Origin: Trochalopteron elliotii
Lineage: Eukaryota > Chordata > Aves > Passeriformes > Leiothrichidae
Direction of reading: 5' to 3'
DNA: 64,000 bases
Assembly: GCA_024734555.1 (NCBI GenBank)
Contig: JANPWX010000076.1
Span: 469,527-533,526 of the forward strand
The notes beneath the pieces are model-generated. The model was not told the origin of the DNA, did no database searches, and saw only the letters and a list, made by a program, of their open reading frames with translations. Position 1 is the first letter of the stretch. Each line of letters begins with the position of its first letter. Below are positions 27,701-42,700 of this stretch, piece by piece. A program made the translations under genes and the position numbers.

Positions 27701-30700
27701 TAAGTCAATGCCTGCAGATTACCACCAGGATACTAACATCCTGTTAAAATGTACAGTTAGGGAGGGATTGTACATCTAGAGGGCATATTACTGGGGACAG
27801 TCAGACTTGTTCTGACTATAACGTTGAATTTAAAGGCCCTTTAACTAACCAATCTGTAAACATCGTAAGTGTAGAAAATTTGCATAGCAAAAAATGTACT
27901 AAAAGAAAATCCTGAAGCTTTCCATGGAAAATTTTTGCATCTTGATCTAAATGCAGGATGAAAAAAAGAAAGACTGCCACTGACTCCCAGGCAATCATGA
28001 TTACAGTCCAGTCTCACAGGAGGAGAAAAAACCCACCACCTCTTTTTTTCCCTTTTTTGTTTTTCCTTTATGACAAAAAGAAAATTATTATAGGGACAAA
28101 AAAACCCACAGGATTATTTGTGTTTGGATCTAGTTTCCTGTCTTAACTTATTTTAAAACTGTAAATTAGTTTCCCTATCCATTATAGATACTGGCAAATT
28201 TTTGAGGACAAAAAAGAAGGAAAAATAGTGCCCCATGTTTCTAAGCAATGATCCTCAGCATCATTCAAAAAAAAATTTTTGATTTTTAGCATTATGACAA
28301 TGCAGCACTCTAACAGGAAGTGTTAGGTCAGGCATATTCCCCTTCAAGGACAGTTCAGAAAGTAGCTTACATCTGAGCCAGGAATTCAGAGGTTCAGATC
28401 ACCAGGTTGGGGGTTATATCCTGGCCTAATAACACATTATGATTTTACACAAATGAAGCAGTAAGAACCACCTTCCTTAAAGGTAAAATATCAAGTTTCA
28501 GTGTCTTTTCTTAAACTCTAAGGTTCTATGCGAGCGGAGAAATCCACAGAATGTTTCTTAAAGAGATAGAAAGGGAATAATTCAGACATCCTGGTCAGCT
28601 TTCCATTTCTAATTAAAGCACAGCCTCTAGTCCTTCTTAGAATGTAGTAGACAACATGACAAATAGCCTCAGCATTTCAGAAAAAAACAAATAAATAAGA
28701 GCCAGTAGTCCTTCTTACTTCTATGCTAAAGATGACTTTACTGTCAGCTTTGGTTAGGTAACAAATAAAGGATCATGTCTCTTAAGTCAAGGTTCAGTGA
28801 ATGTGGGCCATTTTTAGGTTCATCTTCAAACTTTAGAAAAATCATAAATTAAGTTTAGAGGTCAGAAGGGAAAAGAAAAAGAATCACTGAAAAATCTGCA
28901 AACACCTTTTGTAAAGATGCAAAAGTTGTTTTATTTGTCTCAACACATCTCAACCAAATGGTTCAGATTTGGGCATGTCCCAACAGGCTACTAAACTACT
29001 CTGTAAATAACAGTGTTGTTTTGAAGGCTATTAAATTTCTTTAAGACACTGTACAGACATTGTGATACATAGAACACACCCTGTATTTACCAAAAACACT
29101 CTTAAAAGATAGTTAGTCCTGAAATGCAATTTGCAAAGCATTCTAATACTGATACTTACCATATGTGCATTAAGCTGTTCTCTTGCTGTTTCTGGTAAGC
29201 CTCCAACAGGTTTTGATGCCAACAGCTGACGTTCAGTGTCTGTCAGCCATTGCTGCAGATCCTCAACTTCACCATGGAAACCTTGAGCCTAAATTATACC
29301 ATATCATTTTAGAGATAACTTAAATGTTCTCCATTCTAATACAGCTCAGATACATGAGCACATTAACAATTGGTTTAATCAGATATTTATAATAATCAAA
29401 GGAAATTGAAGAAGAAAAAAAAAAGGAAAAAGTAAACAAACTAGCTCAATTCAATCTAAAGCATAAGAAAAAACCCCATAGAAATCATGAAAGCAGTCAA
29501 AACTACTGAGACACCCATGTTTTTCCTGAATAATACATCTATACAGAAATTTCACCCTTTACAAACATGTAGACCAAAAGCTGAAGTCTTAGATCAGCAC
29601 TGTAAGGGACAGTGTCCAGCTGTGGAAGATACAGCTGGATTCAAACTTTCTCCAAACTCAGGAGCGTCTGCATCATGGTTTTGATTTGGACCGACTTCTA
29701 ATACATGTATCTGTGTATTTCATGTAAAAAGACACTTTTTCTGAGTTATCTCTATATTTGATCATTTCCTGTTCACCTGGATCAAGGCACTATCCAGCTG
29801 CTGTTTCCTTTGTTCTGTTTTTTCCAACAACTTTTGCCAGCGCTGATTCAGGAGTTCCAACTTGCTCCGTAAATTACTTGCTTCTTCAACAGCACTCGAT
29901 TCAATCAAGTCATTTCCTGCTTTTTTAACAGCTTCCACCGTAGACTGATGAGCGAAAACATCATTTTGTAGCACCTACAATTGTAACACAGCATGGCCAA
30001 TCAGTAAGTTACTGAATGAAGGCACACACAGTGACTTAAGCCAGTTGTAGTCCAAGGACAAGACAATAGTTTAACATCGGCACAGGTATCAGAAATTACT
30101 GCTAATAACTAAGACCTCTTCTATCATAAGCAATAACAGACCATTCTGACAAAACACTGAAGTTTATTTTTGTATCTTGGAAAAAATAATCTATTCCTTC
30201 TGAAAGTATACATTTCTGAAATTATTAAAGGTTTCTCGTAGTGCTACGGAATAATTATTTCTTCACTTTTTAAATTTATTATATACTTTCCTTTCACAGG
30301 ATTTTTCCTTGAATACTATGTGCCTGCTGTGCTATACAACAACCCAGCTGCCACAATGTCTTCTTGTGCATTTCACGGCTACAACTCCTTTCACAATATG
30401 TCAGGCTACCAGGACACTTGACCTGTGCTAAAAGCTGAGGGATGGTTGCAGTACTAACACCAAAAGACCTCCTCCATCTGCTGGAAAACCTCTTATCACC
30501 AACCACAGTGAAAACCATAAAAAGTAAAATGTACATTTGGGAAAAAAATGCTGCTTTCAGAAAGGTGGGGGGCAGGCCAAGAAACGCTTTAATATACAAC
30601 AGAAAAAGAAATACAAAAATGGTTGGGAAGAGAATGGTAAACCCTATCTAAGAAATTCAAGTTCATGACTGCTGTCTTCCATGGGGTCTGACTCAAACAC

Positions 30701-33700
30701 ACCTCCATCAAAGCGCTACCATATGCAAAAAATATTAAGCTAAATAAAAAGGAACTTAAAAATAAACTAAATGGAACACAATACAAAATAGCAAGCCACA
30801 AGTAGACCTTGAATATAAAACACACATCACATTTACTTTAATTCTTCTAAGCTAAGAACCAGATTATTTTATTTTCCTAACAGGGTGAAAAAAAAGTATT
30901 CACAGAAGCAGATGCATCTTATCCCTTCCTTCCTGCTGAGACTCACTAAGAACAAGGTCTATTTTTTCCAAAGTTATTCAAGAGGTGGATGTTTTTACAG
31001 GCTACCACAGGATGCACTACTGTGTGAACTTTCTAACCTATAAACTCTGTATTATGAAAAGGAAGTAGATTCATTCATGTGTTCGCTGAACTCGTTCAGC
31101 ATAGACACAAATGATGTCTCAATGCTTCTTCACTAGTAAAACGTTTCCGTTTGATAAGAATATAACAGGTTCATGGAGCAGAACCTGTTTTTGTAATTTG
31201 ATTTACTTTGTTTTAAAAGGGTCTGTTTATAACAATAGACAGACAGGGTATGTAGATACTGTATTCTGTTCAAGCTCCAACTGACCACCCAAAAAGCTTT
31301 CAGAAGCTGCATAGCTGTGTTAACATAGACAATGAAAATACCTTAATTATCTGTGTACTGTCAATTTCAATCAATTCTCTCAAAATCCAAAATGGACTCT
31401 GAGTACTTTTTACATCATATGCAGGCCAAAAATTGAATGGCAGATTTAAAGGGACAGGAATTAGGTTAGATTGAAATCTTCAAGCCTAGAAAGAACACAT
31501 TGTTCTGAAGAGCACAGTTACACACAGAGGCAGAGAAAATCTCCTACTCCTAGGAGATAGAAATAAAGGAGATAGAAATACTCCTAAAAATAAAGGCATA
31601 GCAGAAGCATTCTTCCATGGGCTCCAAAATTACAATGATCACTAAAAATATTAAAACAAACAAACAAAAACATCTTAACTCTACACTGTAAGTAACACAG
31701 AGACAAAGATGGGAGTTTACACAGACTTTCGGAGAAGCATTTTCCATCTTAGCTGAATCCAACTGACACAAAATTTTGCAGAATTCAGAACAAATTATTT
31801 AAATTTTCTAAATTTTTAAAGTTTTCTATTTTCTAAAAGGGTACAAAGAGCCAAACATGTGCAAGAGTCATGCAGTTTGTGAGACCTGGCTTAAACAGAA
31901 CTAATCAAGGAGTCTGTTGTTCAGGGAGAGTAGCGGGTTTAGTAAACTTTGAGTTCCCTAGGTCAAAGAAAGGTGATTAGAGGTGGAGACAAGGATAAGC
32001 TGTTTATTTTTGGCTAAAACCTACGCCACTTGCATGGCATATGCAAGAAAGGAAGGAACGTGGAGGAGTAAGAGGAAAGATATTTATTCCAAGCCTTCAT
32101 TTCAGTTATAATCTGCATCTTGAATGCATATGTAGAGAATTATTTGTCAAATGGGAAGTTTTACTAAAAAAAGACTCATCCCTAAGGTAAATATCAAAAG
32201 AACATTTCAGTTAATATTGATTATAATTACATACATGATGTTTGGCAAGTTCAATTTCAATAGCCTTTGGGTCTCCACCCACAGGTTTCTGTTCATTCAG
32301 CAAATCTTCCGTATGTGTCAGCCACGCCAGTAACTCATCCAGGGCATGCTGGAACTGCCCCAAGGCTAACAAGGCACCTTCCAGCTTGTGCTACAGTAAA
32401 AGTAAAATTAACAATAAAATCGTTTCACAGTGCAATTGAATAGTCTTACATTACCATCAGTCACCATAATCCAGAGCAGAGTCCACGCATAAGACAGAAT
32501 AAAAACCAGGGAGAAACAGTTACCCAGTACAGGCAATGCTTTGTAACTACAGCTGAGTTAGCAGTTCCCTTGTAAAGCTTTGCATTCCAGGCTCAAATTC
32601 CTGGCCTTGGAAGAAGCCATACAACCAGAATAGAGTTAAGATTGAAGGTTCTTTCATCAGATTTATCAGTAGCTTTTTATCACTTAAAACATATTTTCAA
32701 TATAAATGCAATTTATAGGACTCCAACAGTGCATGATCTTTTAAAAACCTTTTCTTTGTCATGAAATGATTCAGTTTAGAAAACATAATGCACTTTAAAG
32801 GATTCTTTCACATCTCTCAGCTTGATAATTTAAGGAAATAACACTGAAATAGTTTAATATTAAAGTTAATCGGGTTTTACTCAATTGCTCAGTTCAGCAG
32901 CTACTATTACTTCTGCACATGTAAGTATGTTTTCAACTGCTACTTAAGATATCATCAAATAACCAAAATGAAATAATAATCATTCAACATAGCATTACTG
33001 ACAGAAAATTTTAAAAGGTTTAAAAATGTTTTAAAAATTCAACGTATTGTACAATTCAAATCCTACTATACACAAGTTTTTTAGCTTCCAAACTAAAAGG
33101 AATGTGTAAATTAATAGAAGTATTATACATAACAAAGAGTTTTTAACAAAAATCTAAGTCATGAATAAAGCCCCCACCTCCAAGCTTATTTACCTGTCTA
33201 CTTATAATTTTGTCTTCTAGGCTGTCCCACAATAGTCTGAGCTCTGAGAGAGGGTCTTGAACAGTGTGCTTGTCACTCTCTTGTGTTGCCTTCTTTAGCA
33301 ATAGTTCTGCCTGATGGTTCAGTCTTTCCATTTCTATCTGCTGCTGATAAGCTTCTGTCTTAAATTGCTATGGTAAATAGAAAAAGAATAGAAATAAATG
33401 AAACACAAGTAATGAGTATAGAATCCTAGAATGATTCTATGTTCTAGTTCTTATGGTTGTGATGGTGATAATGCTTTAAACTTCAAATGGAATTATTCTT
33501 GAAAGGAAGTGAAAGCAAATTTTCTTTAGTAGAACACCCTCTTTACCATACAATTGGTGCAACAGTCTGAATGGATCCTGTGTACATATGTTCTGAACTG
33601 TGTAAAGTCATGATTCATTTGAAGTTACATCATAAAATACATAAAACAACCTGCCCACAGATAACAAAATCCACAAGTGAGCAACAAAACCAAGAACCTT

Positions 33701-36700
33701 CTCTGATCATCACATATCTCTGCTTTTTAAACATGGCATAACAGCATCCCAACATCAGGAGCATATTCAGTCACAAGTGCAGATCCATGCAGACAGGTTT
33801 CTAAGTTAGGCTGGAATTTTGATTTTCACCTTACTTATGTACTGGTAGTGTCATGATCTGTGTGAGCATTTACATAAAGGCTCTAATGGCAGAAGAAAAG
33901 CTCTTGAGGCATTTTTTCAGAGGCTCAATGAAACTGTTCATGTTAGAAACCAGAAAACATGAAGGTCATAGCAGAAGAATCCTGCACATAATAACTTCAT
34001 AGCTTTTGAAAGAGAATGAATGAGACTGCAACTACTTCTGGGCTATCAGAAAAAATAAAATGTAGCCTTGTCAAAATTTGGAATAGATTTTTAAAGTAAG
34101 TGCATTTTAAAATGAAAAGTTTGCAATGAAATTATTTTTAAAAATCTTCATGCAAATTCTTCTTTAGTAAAAATTAAAAATTGCATTTGACTCTCAAAAA
34201 ATACTAAATACAGAAAAATACAGACAAATGGAAACATAAAGGAAATAAATTGCTTATTCATACCTTAAGTTCCTCTGTTTGCTGCTTCACTGTCTCCAGA
34301 TCTGTTCCAACTGGGGACATAGATGCTAACTTGCTGCCAGCAATGTCTACCCAGTCAAATAACGCCTGAAAATCACAGTATGATATTTAAGTGTGAGCAG
34401 AGAAATGCTGTTATTTTTGAAAGTTGTATTAAGTAAAATATCAGAACTTTTCTTTTTTCCGGAGAAGGTATTGCTGTGCTCCTTCAATGAAAATAGTTTT
34501 CCCAGCAAAACCTATGTTTCTTTGTAATACAATAGAATAAATACATATGTAACAGTGACAGGAGTGTAAATTCTGCAAGAGTCTTCCAGAATTATTCATG
34601 CTGAGTAGCAATCTACTTCTTGTGTAAAATCTGAAATTTTTATGAATCCCCTGAAAGGCAAATACAAGACAAACTCTGTTCTACAGCTGTTTGGAGTGAA
34701 AATGGAAGGTGGTGGATAACACGTCTTAAATAAGGATTACAAACAAACTTCTTTTGAAGAAAGCTATTTGTGCAAGGAATATGGAACTACCCATTCAGTA
34801 CATACTAGGCAATGAAGGACCATAACTGAGCTAGAATGAATCTCTGTATAGGATAATGCAGAGTGACTTTAGAAAAATAAAAAATATGTCTCTCCAGTTC
34901 TGATGCTCTAGGGATATTCCTTTTGGTCCCAATACAATGCAGAACCTCAAGAATACTCTACATGAATTAAGAACACCTGCATCAATCTGAGTAATTGCAC
35001 AAGGGAAAAAACACCTCCAAGTAGATCCTTTCCCACCTGCCTGTTATCTGTGGAGATACCATTAAGGAGAAATGCTTAGGACAACTTTTTGGAGTTTCCC
35101 ACTGCTACATGGCTCCCTGAGAACAGGCGAACTATGCCCAATGTGCTCAAGAGGGTGAAGCAGCTGCAGTTAACAATCTGTCCATAATATTTTTCATATT
35201 GTCTATTCAAGTGAGTGTTAGACAGCACTTAAATACAGTTCTTTCACAAAGTACCAAGCTTGTAGGATATGCCATGTACAGCTACAGGAAATAGAAAGCA
35301 CTTAAACCAAATGGTGCTGATTCTAACTATCTAATCAATCTCTGCACAGTAGGAGCACAGGAGAACCCAGAGAAAAATCCACAGTGGTTGGTGCACTGCA
35401 AAACAGGCATGTTGCATTATTATTAAGGGGTGGTCTGCTGCTTGATCTGCACCAAATACAGAAGTAACTGGCCTCAGTGTCATGTGAAATTCCACTTTTA
35501 AAGATTTAATGAACCAAGGAAGACAGTAATTCCACCAAGGAAAAAACAAACAAACAAAAACAAAAACAAACAAATAAACAACTACAAAAAACCCAACAGC
35601 ACATCCCAGAAAAGATCAATAGTTTCAAAAGATAGGTTGTGTTGGAAGAGACCTTTAAAGATCATCTAAAGTACAACCCCTGCTGTTTTTTAAACTTCAT
35701 CAGTTCTAGGAAGCACAATGTACAAGATATCTTAAAACTACTGGAATATTTGCGTACAGATTTAAAATAGGAATCATCTTATAAATATTGTGATAGGATA
35801 AATTATACTAAGTGTAACACTTTAGCAACATTATGTTAATAATGTTTTTGCTTAAAATACTCAAACATTTTACTTATTTATAAGGTGGAATAAAATTCAA
35901 GTGCTTTAACTGTCTTCCACTCAAAGAAAATAGCAGCAAGTTAGTATACACACCTGTACTGTTCCTTTCAAACCACAAAGATGTGTCACAACTTTAACCT
36001 GCCTTGACTATCACAAGAAAATGTGAGCAGAACTATTATGACTGTGTGCTGTCAAAAAACCTCTGCTCTTATCAACAAAAAAGGGGACATTAATTTTGAG
36101 TCTAAACACAGTGCAATATAGGGACATGAAGAAAACAACCCAACATACATATTCTTTAGTGAAAAAAAAATCCCAACCAATCTTGAGAAAAAAACCCTGC
36201 CTACTAAAGAAAATTGTCACTAAAACCATAGTGTATTACTTGTCACCTATCTTATCACGACACTTTTTACTACAACCACATTAAATCCTACTGACTAAAG
36301 GTTGGGTTAGGTATATCACATCATCTTACCTGTAGTCCATCTTGGTATTGAACAGCTGCCTGCATAGCTTCCCCAAGCTTATCCACACGTTCTTTCCATG
36401 TTTTGTTTAATGCATCCCAGGCAGAATTTAGCTGCAAGTAAGCACAATTTACTCAATAGACAAAAGAATTTTACTGCTATATAATGTGCATTTACAAACT
36501 CTTCACTGATCAATAACACAAATAAACTAAGCATGACTAGTTCACATTTATTTCATATTAAAGTCCACATTTATTCTCTTGTCCTCCCTATCACTGCATA
36601 ACTAGCTTCCTTCAGAATTCAGTAGAGGTTCTGGATTATAAAAGCTGTAAACTCCAATACTGACTGAATATTTTTATTAACAGAGTTATTACAGTTAATA

Positions 36701-39700
36701 GAGGAAATACTACTAAATCACTTAGAGTTGCATCACCATAACAAAAATAGCTGAAAAGAATCATACATTGCTGAACACTGGAGAAATAAAAAGTACTTTG
36801 TAGTCATCCAAACAGGTTAGTCTCAGTTAAGATGTCTCACTTGGCATGAACAATACATACCCAAAATTTATTCTAGCATTACTTTTGCAAGAAATAGTCA
36901 CTTACAATATTAATCAGTGAGTATTTAAAATAAATCTGTCTTTTACAAAAATTCTAAACGATAAATCAATGAAATGAATCAGTGTGTACATTCCAATCTA
37001 ATCTAAGATTCATTCACTCAAAAGGCAAATCTTACTTTACTGCAAAGCCTTCAAGTAGTGTTTCACAGTTGCCACAAAATTTTTATTTTCAAAATTTGTT
37101 GGGGTCACAGGAAATATACCGATTTCAGCTGAACAAGCTATCACACAGCAGACCTAAGCATCTGCATTTCCCATACCTCATCTATACTCTTGTTGACAAT
37201 AGGTTTGTCAGGCTCTCCACAAGCAGCTCTCAGCTCAGAGCCAAGGCTCATAACTGCTTCTAGTTCTTCTTGAAGTCCATCAATTTCTTCTTTAGCAGCC
37301 TACAAAGAGAAAAAAAGTCAACAATGCTAATACTAAATTTAATAGCCTATGTACAACCTGCTTTCAAGATAGACCACAGCAGGATTCCATCTTTGTTTTC
37401 TTTCAAGTCACTTGGACTTACAACTGGATGCTTAAAAAATAAGCATCTCTTTGTAGTGTCAGATGAAATCAGCTGACATCAGTCTAAATAGTAACAATGG
37501 TTTATGATACTGTTTTGCATGACATGAAAAAAATAAACAGGAAGTTTTAAACTAGATTTCTTTAATCAGAGTGTCTTCCCTGTCAGAAGTTATCATTCAA
37601 CCTTCAAACATTTAACTATCAGTATAAATAATTACAGACTTGGATGATAATACACAGAGGATAATACATTTGTCCATCTTTCATTTTGATGTTACGTACT
37701 ACTCAAGGAATCTCAAGCATGTGTAACTTTCAAAAGTCTCAGTGAGATGGTTATTATACACATATCTACAAACAAATAAGGAAATGTAATGACAAGCACA
37801 TGTTGCATGCTCATTGCAATTAAGCACTGATACATATTATTAACTGTAGACTCTTTAGATATCATTATTGTAAACTTCTACACAATTATCCCTCTCAGTC
37901 TTTGCAAAATAACATATTCTCTTCTGCATACCATAAACAAAGTACTGCAAGTCAAGAAAATACTTTCTACTGACCTCTGCAGCTTCTTGCTGTTGCTTGA
38001 CTACAGATGGGTCAACTCCGGGTCCCTCCAGTTCTCGAATGAAGTCCTGAGTATCTTTAATAGTAGCTACAAGAGCCATATGATCACACCAAAACTTTTC
38101 AGCTAGTTCCATTACATCCAACAGTTTGGCCTCTCTTTCCTCAGTCAAGGTCTGGATGTCTTCCCAAATTAGGACCATTTGGTCTAGTTTATCTTGAACA
38201 GCTAAACAACAAAGGAACTAGATTACTACCTTGGCAAACGATTCTTGGTCATAAATCTCTCTAAAGTTGTACAGCAGAAACATATGTGTACATTTTAAAA
38301 TTTAGACTCTACAATATTCCTTTGCAGCACTCCTTATAATGTTAAGTGGAAACAAACACAATGGCCTTTAAAAATAAAATAAAGGTCATATCCACGATGA
38401 ATTATTTTAAACGAATGTTTTGTTTTTATAAATCTTAAGCAGCTTCTCCAGGAGAACATTCCCCAGATTAGAGGTCACCAGAAATGAAGAATTTTATATG
38501 CTGCAGCTTACTGCACTTCCACTACATGAAAGTTTTCTCAGTCTATTACCTTTAGCAGACATGTCCTTATCAGCACCTTCTGAGCGAGCAATCATTTCCT
38601 CCCCTCTCTGTTTAAGTGTCTCATACACGGGCTGAAGCTTTTCCAGATCCACCGACACGTTCTTATTTTCACTGATCTGCTCTTTTATCTTCTCAACCTC
38701 TGCCGAGATCGATGGTGGCTGCCTCAGACGTTCAACGATGCGTTTCAGACTCTCAAGAGTTGGATCTATCTTGTCATGGAACTAGGAGGGTGGTACAGGA
38801 CAGAGGGAAATGGCAGGCAAGTTAGACTTAAAAAAACCCAAAAAAACTAAAACAATGAACTAAAAAATGGCACCTGAAATTATCTTGGAAAAAGGTACTT
38901 TATATCTCTATCCAACATACAATGTGCAAATTACAATACCTTCCTCTAGACTCCTTTAATATCTAAATTACAAATAACCCTGCAAAATGGTAGGTTCTCT
39001 CAAATTCAAGAATTTTTCTATTAAGTCCTGAGACACTCCCTCTGAGGGTACTGTACATATGGCAGAATCCACTTACATGTATGTAGTCCTGTGAAACTCA
39101 TGTAGTTTGTACCTTTAGAGAGCCATGGCTTTCTGACTTCATCATTTTAGAAAGATAAGTACTTTACTATTAAAGACATACATTTTCCTGTTAGGACCAA
39201 CATACTGATATACAACCTCTGATTAAGGCTTTATATGTAAGGCCATGCAAAAAGACATTTGTTAGAGGCCAGATAGTGCTGGCTAGAGCAGTAAAGGTAT
39301 GTTGCTTTCTGCAGCAGTGTATATACTATATCCTCCCATGTTTGACTGAGCCCAGGTAGGTGCTCAGAAACTCAATTTCAGCTGTGTTAAAGTGGTTCAG
39401 CCTTTGGGATAGGTCCAAAGTCAGCCTTTATTATATATATGCTTTTTGGTTCATTGAAATTCCTAAATACCTCGCACCACCATGCCTCTTTCAAATTAAA
39501 GAAATCATTAAATCGTGGGTGCATTTAATGACTCTCCAGGATTTACAAAAAGCATTCCTGACAACACTTGGAAAAGATGCTAGAAAGAACACAGCAAAAC
39601 AAGATTACCTTATGTGAACAAATAGCCACATCTTTCCTATTCAAGGGACTATACACAAGCAATATAAACATAATTACTTTTTCCCACCTTACCACCCACT

Positions 39701-42700
39701 TCAAATCTGACTTTGTGACTAAAATTATGGGCCTCAGTGTTCTTGTTAGAAGTGTGAATATCTTACAAGCCAACAAAATGTGTTATGAATGAAAAGACAC
39801 ATTCCCACATTCAAGACTTCTGAAAAACTGATTGTGGCAACAAAACCTTACAAAAGTGATAAAAGCTGCAATTAATTTGGCAATATTTCGGTCTAACTTT
39901 AGGACATATATTACATTTTTAAGTTGTCAGTGCATTCAGTAGGCCTCCTTGTACTCAACTTCAACAAATAAGACAAAGTCTTTTTGAACTTAAAAGGAAG
40001 AAAATGCAAGTCATTACAACCTCTCATTCTAGCTTCATACATTATGTCCTTCCTTTGATACACAGTGCAATTTAATATAATTTCAAACCTGAAGAGTTAA
40101 ATGATTACTCTTCAAGGACTGTCTAGACAAACATTGACATAGACATCATAGTACAGAGATCTGATAATATATATTCACAGATCTTCATAAAAAAGATTAT
40201 ATAAAATTACGTTCTGTGGGCATTAGAATGTTTTGCTTTGACATCTGCATATACATTTAGGTACATAAAATGAACCATAAAGCATTGCATAAATAATTCA
40301 GTAATTTCTCAACATCTGATTATATTCTAGGTGTTAGCAAAGAATGCATCTCTAATTCTTGCTTTCTGTACTTAGTATGTTGATATTTAGTATGTTGATA
40401 CTTAGTATGTTGCTGTACCAGTATATTGATATCAATCACACACAAAACAGGGACTCTAATACTAAGCAAATATCTTGACTTTCAAATTGGCAGCTCCACA
40501 TATGGGGAGGACTAAGCATTTATGACAAAGAAAAAGAGAGGATCTAGATAATCAGGCATACTTCAGAGGTATGAATAAGGAAGGTGTTTAGAATGACTGA
40601 AAGTTTATACATTAAATATATATATATAACATATAATGTCTATAACCAGTTCAAAAGCAGGATGATATCTGATGTCATTTAGTTTTGCCTCACATTCTTA
40701 AACTCAGCTGCAGGGGCTAGGAATGTAACATGAGTTATAATGGCCTGACAAAAATTACTTAGAATGTAGAATTGATAAGGTCTTCAAGTTGTATTTCTTT
40801 ATTTAGTATTTAAGAGCTAAGCAGAATACAGCACTTAATTTCCAGTGAACAGGGAGAAAAAGGGGAATTTCCTATAAAAACGGCTGTATACAACGAAGTA
40901 TTTTGCTTCAGGTTTTTGTATGGGTTTATGTACAAAGTTTTACTGAGTTCTTTTCTGAATTTGGGGTTAAGGAAAAGAATTTCTGTGTGAATTTAATGAC
41001 AACTCAATATTCAACAGTTGCTAGAACACAAAATTTGACAATACTCTACTGAAGTTCATTTCATAGGCGGATGAAGCTAGAATATGCAGCTTTGTGAATT
41101 TGACCTGAATTTTATGCTGATGACATTTTGTGGAGTCTAAGTTTCCTGGTAATACTTTTCCATAACAGTTTCAGCACGTGATGTTAAGTTCTTTGCAGCG
41201 AAGAGCCAATGCCACTAACACTGCTAAACTACCCACTAATTCCATTGTTAACTCTGTTAGCTACAGCTGCTAATTCCTAGAAATAACTATACCCAAGTTA
41301 ACAGATCAAAAGTGACATTTGTTTACAAATGAAGCATCAGCTAGTAAGAGAAAACAAAAGTGAAAATCAAATCCCATATTTTTAGACCACTAGGTTTTCT
41401 ACTTCAAAATTAAGCAGCTGTAACATTTTTCAGTGGCTGCAAAGCCACTTAGTACTGACCAATATACAAAATTATAACCCCTCGAGACAAAGAAAAATCA
41501 ATACCATTAGCAGTGATATGAACATTCACAGACCACTAGGTTGAAAAATCCAGATGAAACAGTAGTTTAGTCTTGATATATCCATGTAATATGACAATGT
41601 GTATTTTTCCATTGAATGAATCCAGTTATATTTTAAACCTTAATTGGTACCTGGGTACACTGAGAAATGGCTTCATCCAGTGCCAGTGCTCGCTTTTTGA
41701 CATCTTCTTTAATTTTACTGTAAAGGGTGTCAGCTGCCACATATTTCTCTTGGATGGAAAAGCCTTCTCCTGGGCTCAGCTCCAGCAACTGAGGCCCAGT
41801 TTTGTTCATCTTATCTATATGAGGCTTGTGCTCAGCAATCAGCTCACGCAGTTGCTATAACAAATGAAACAACTTATCAGTTTCTTACGTTTGCACCACC
41901 ACATTACAACTGTCCACACTTCCAACACATCCAGCTGGCAAGAAATTCCAAACAAATACCTTTCGTCTTAATGTAAAGCAGAAATAAAGTTAATGACTGC
42001 TTCACCAGTGACCATTCCCATTCCAACACAGAACTATTCAGGTATAAAACACCAGAGACACACTGGAAACACTGTACTAGGACATATGATTACAGGAAAA
42101 ATATAAGATGCTAATTATGCATATGATGCTAACAACAGACATTGCCCATAATATTTAGTACCTATAATGACAGAAAGGGCACCAATGTTCCAGACATGGG
42201 CGTAACACCACCACATATATACTTTTCATGTTGATATTGGTCACTTGCTGCAAAGCCTTTCATTGAAGAACATCACAGAAAGAGGTACGAGCATTGCAAA
42301 AAAATTTATTCAAATTATCCTTGATTTAAGAAGAGGAAACCGGCACAAGGGAGGGTCAAAGAAATCAGTGAAAAGGGCAAAAGGACAAGTAAGGGTGCTC
42401 AGTAGAGACCTATCAACCTTGTTTATCTGTCTCCCCTTCTAGCCCCTCTGTCTTTAGACAAGACAAGATCCCACTGTCTTTATAACAGCATTGTTATTCA
42501 ACTTAGAAAATGTTTAACAAGTAATTAGCAAGTGAATTATATTTGATCTCAGCTGTCCATTCCTTCTCATCATCCACCCCAGCAGTAAAAACTGTGCTGA
42601 AGACTGTGCAGGGGCTTGTAGAAGTGAAATGTCGCAAGGTGTCTCCCAAGTTGTCTAATGATTTCAGATTTTCTTGCTTGCACCCATAGAACTGACAAAA

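Noticed and set aside
33420..33445. attctatg-like bases resembling a CR1 tail
   Set aside because: Too short and without the adjoining CR1 body to be called.
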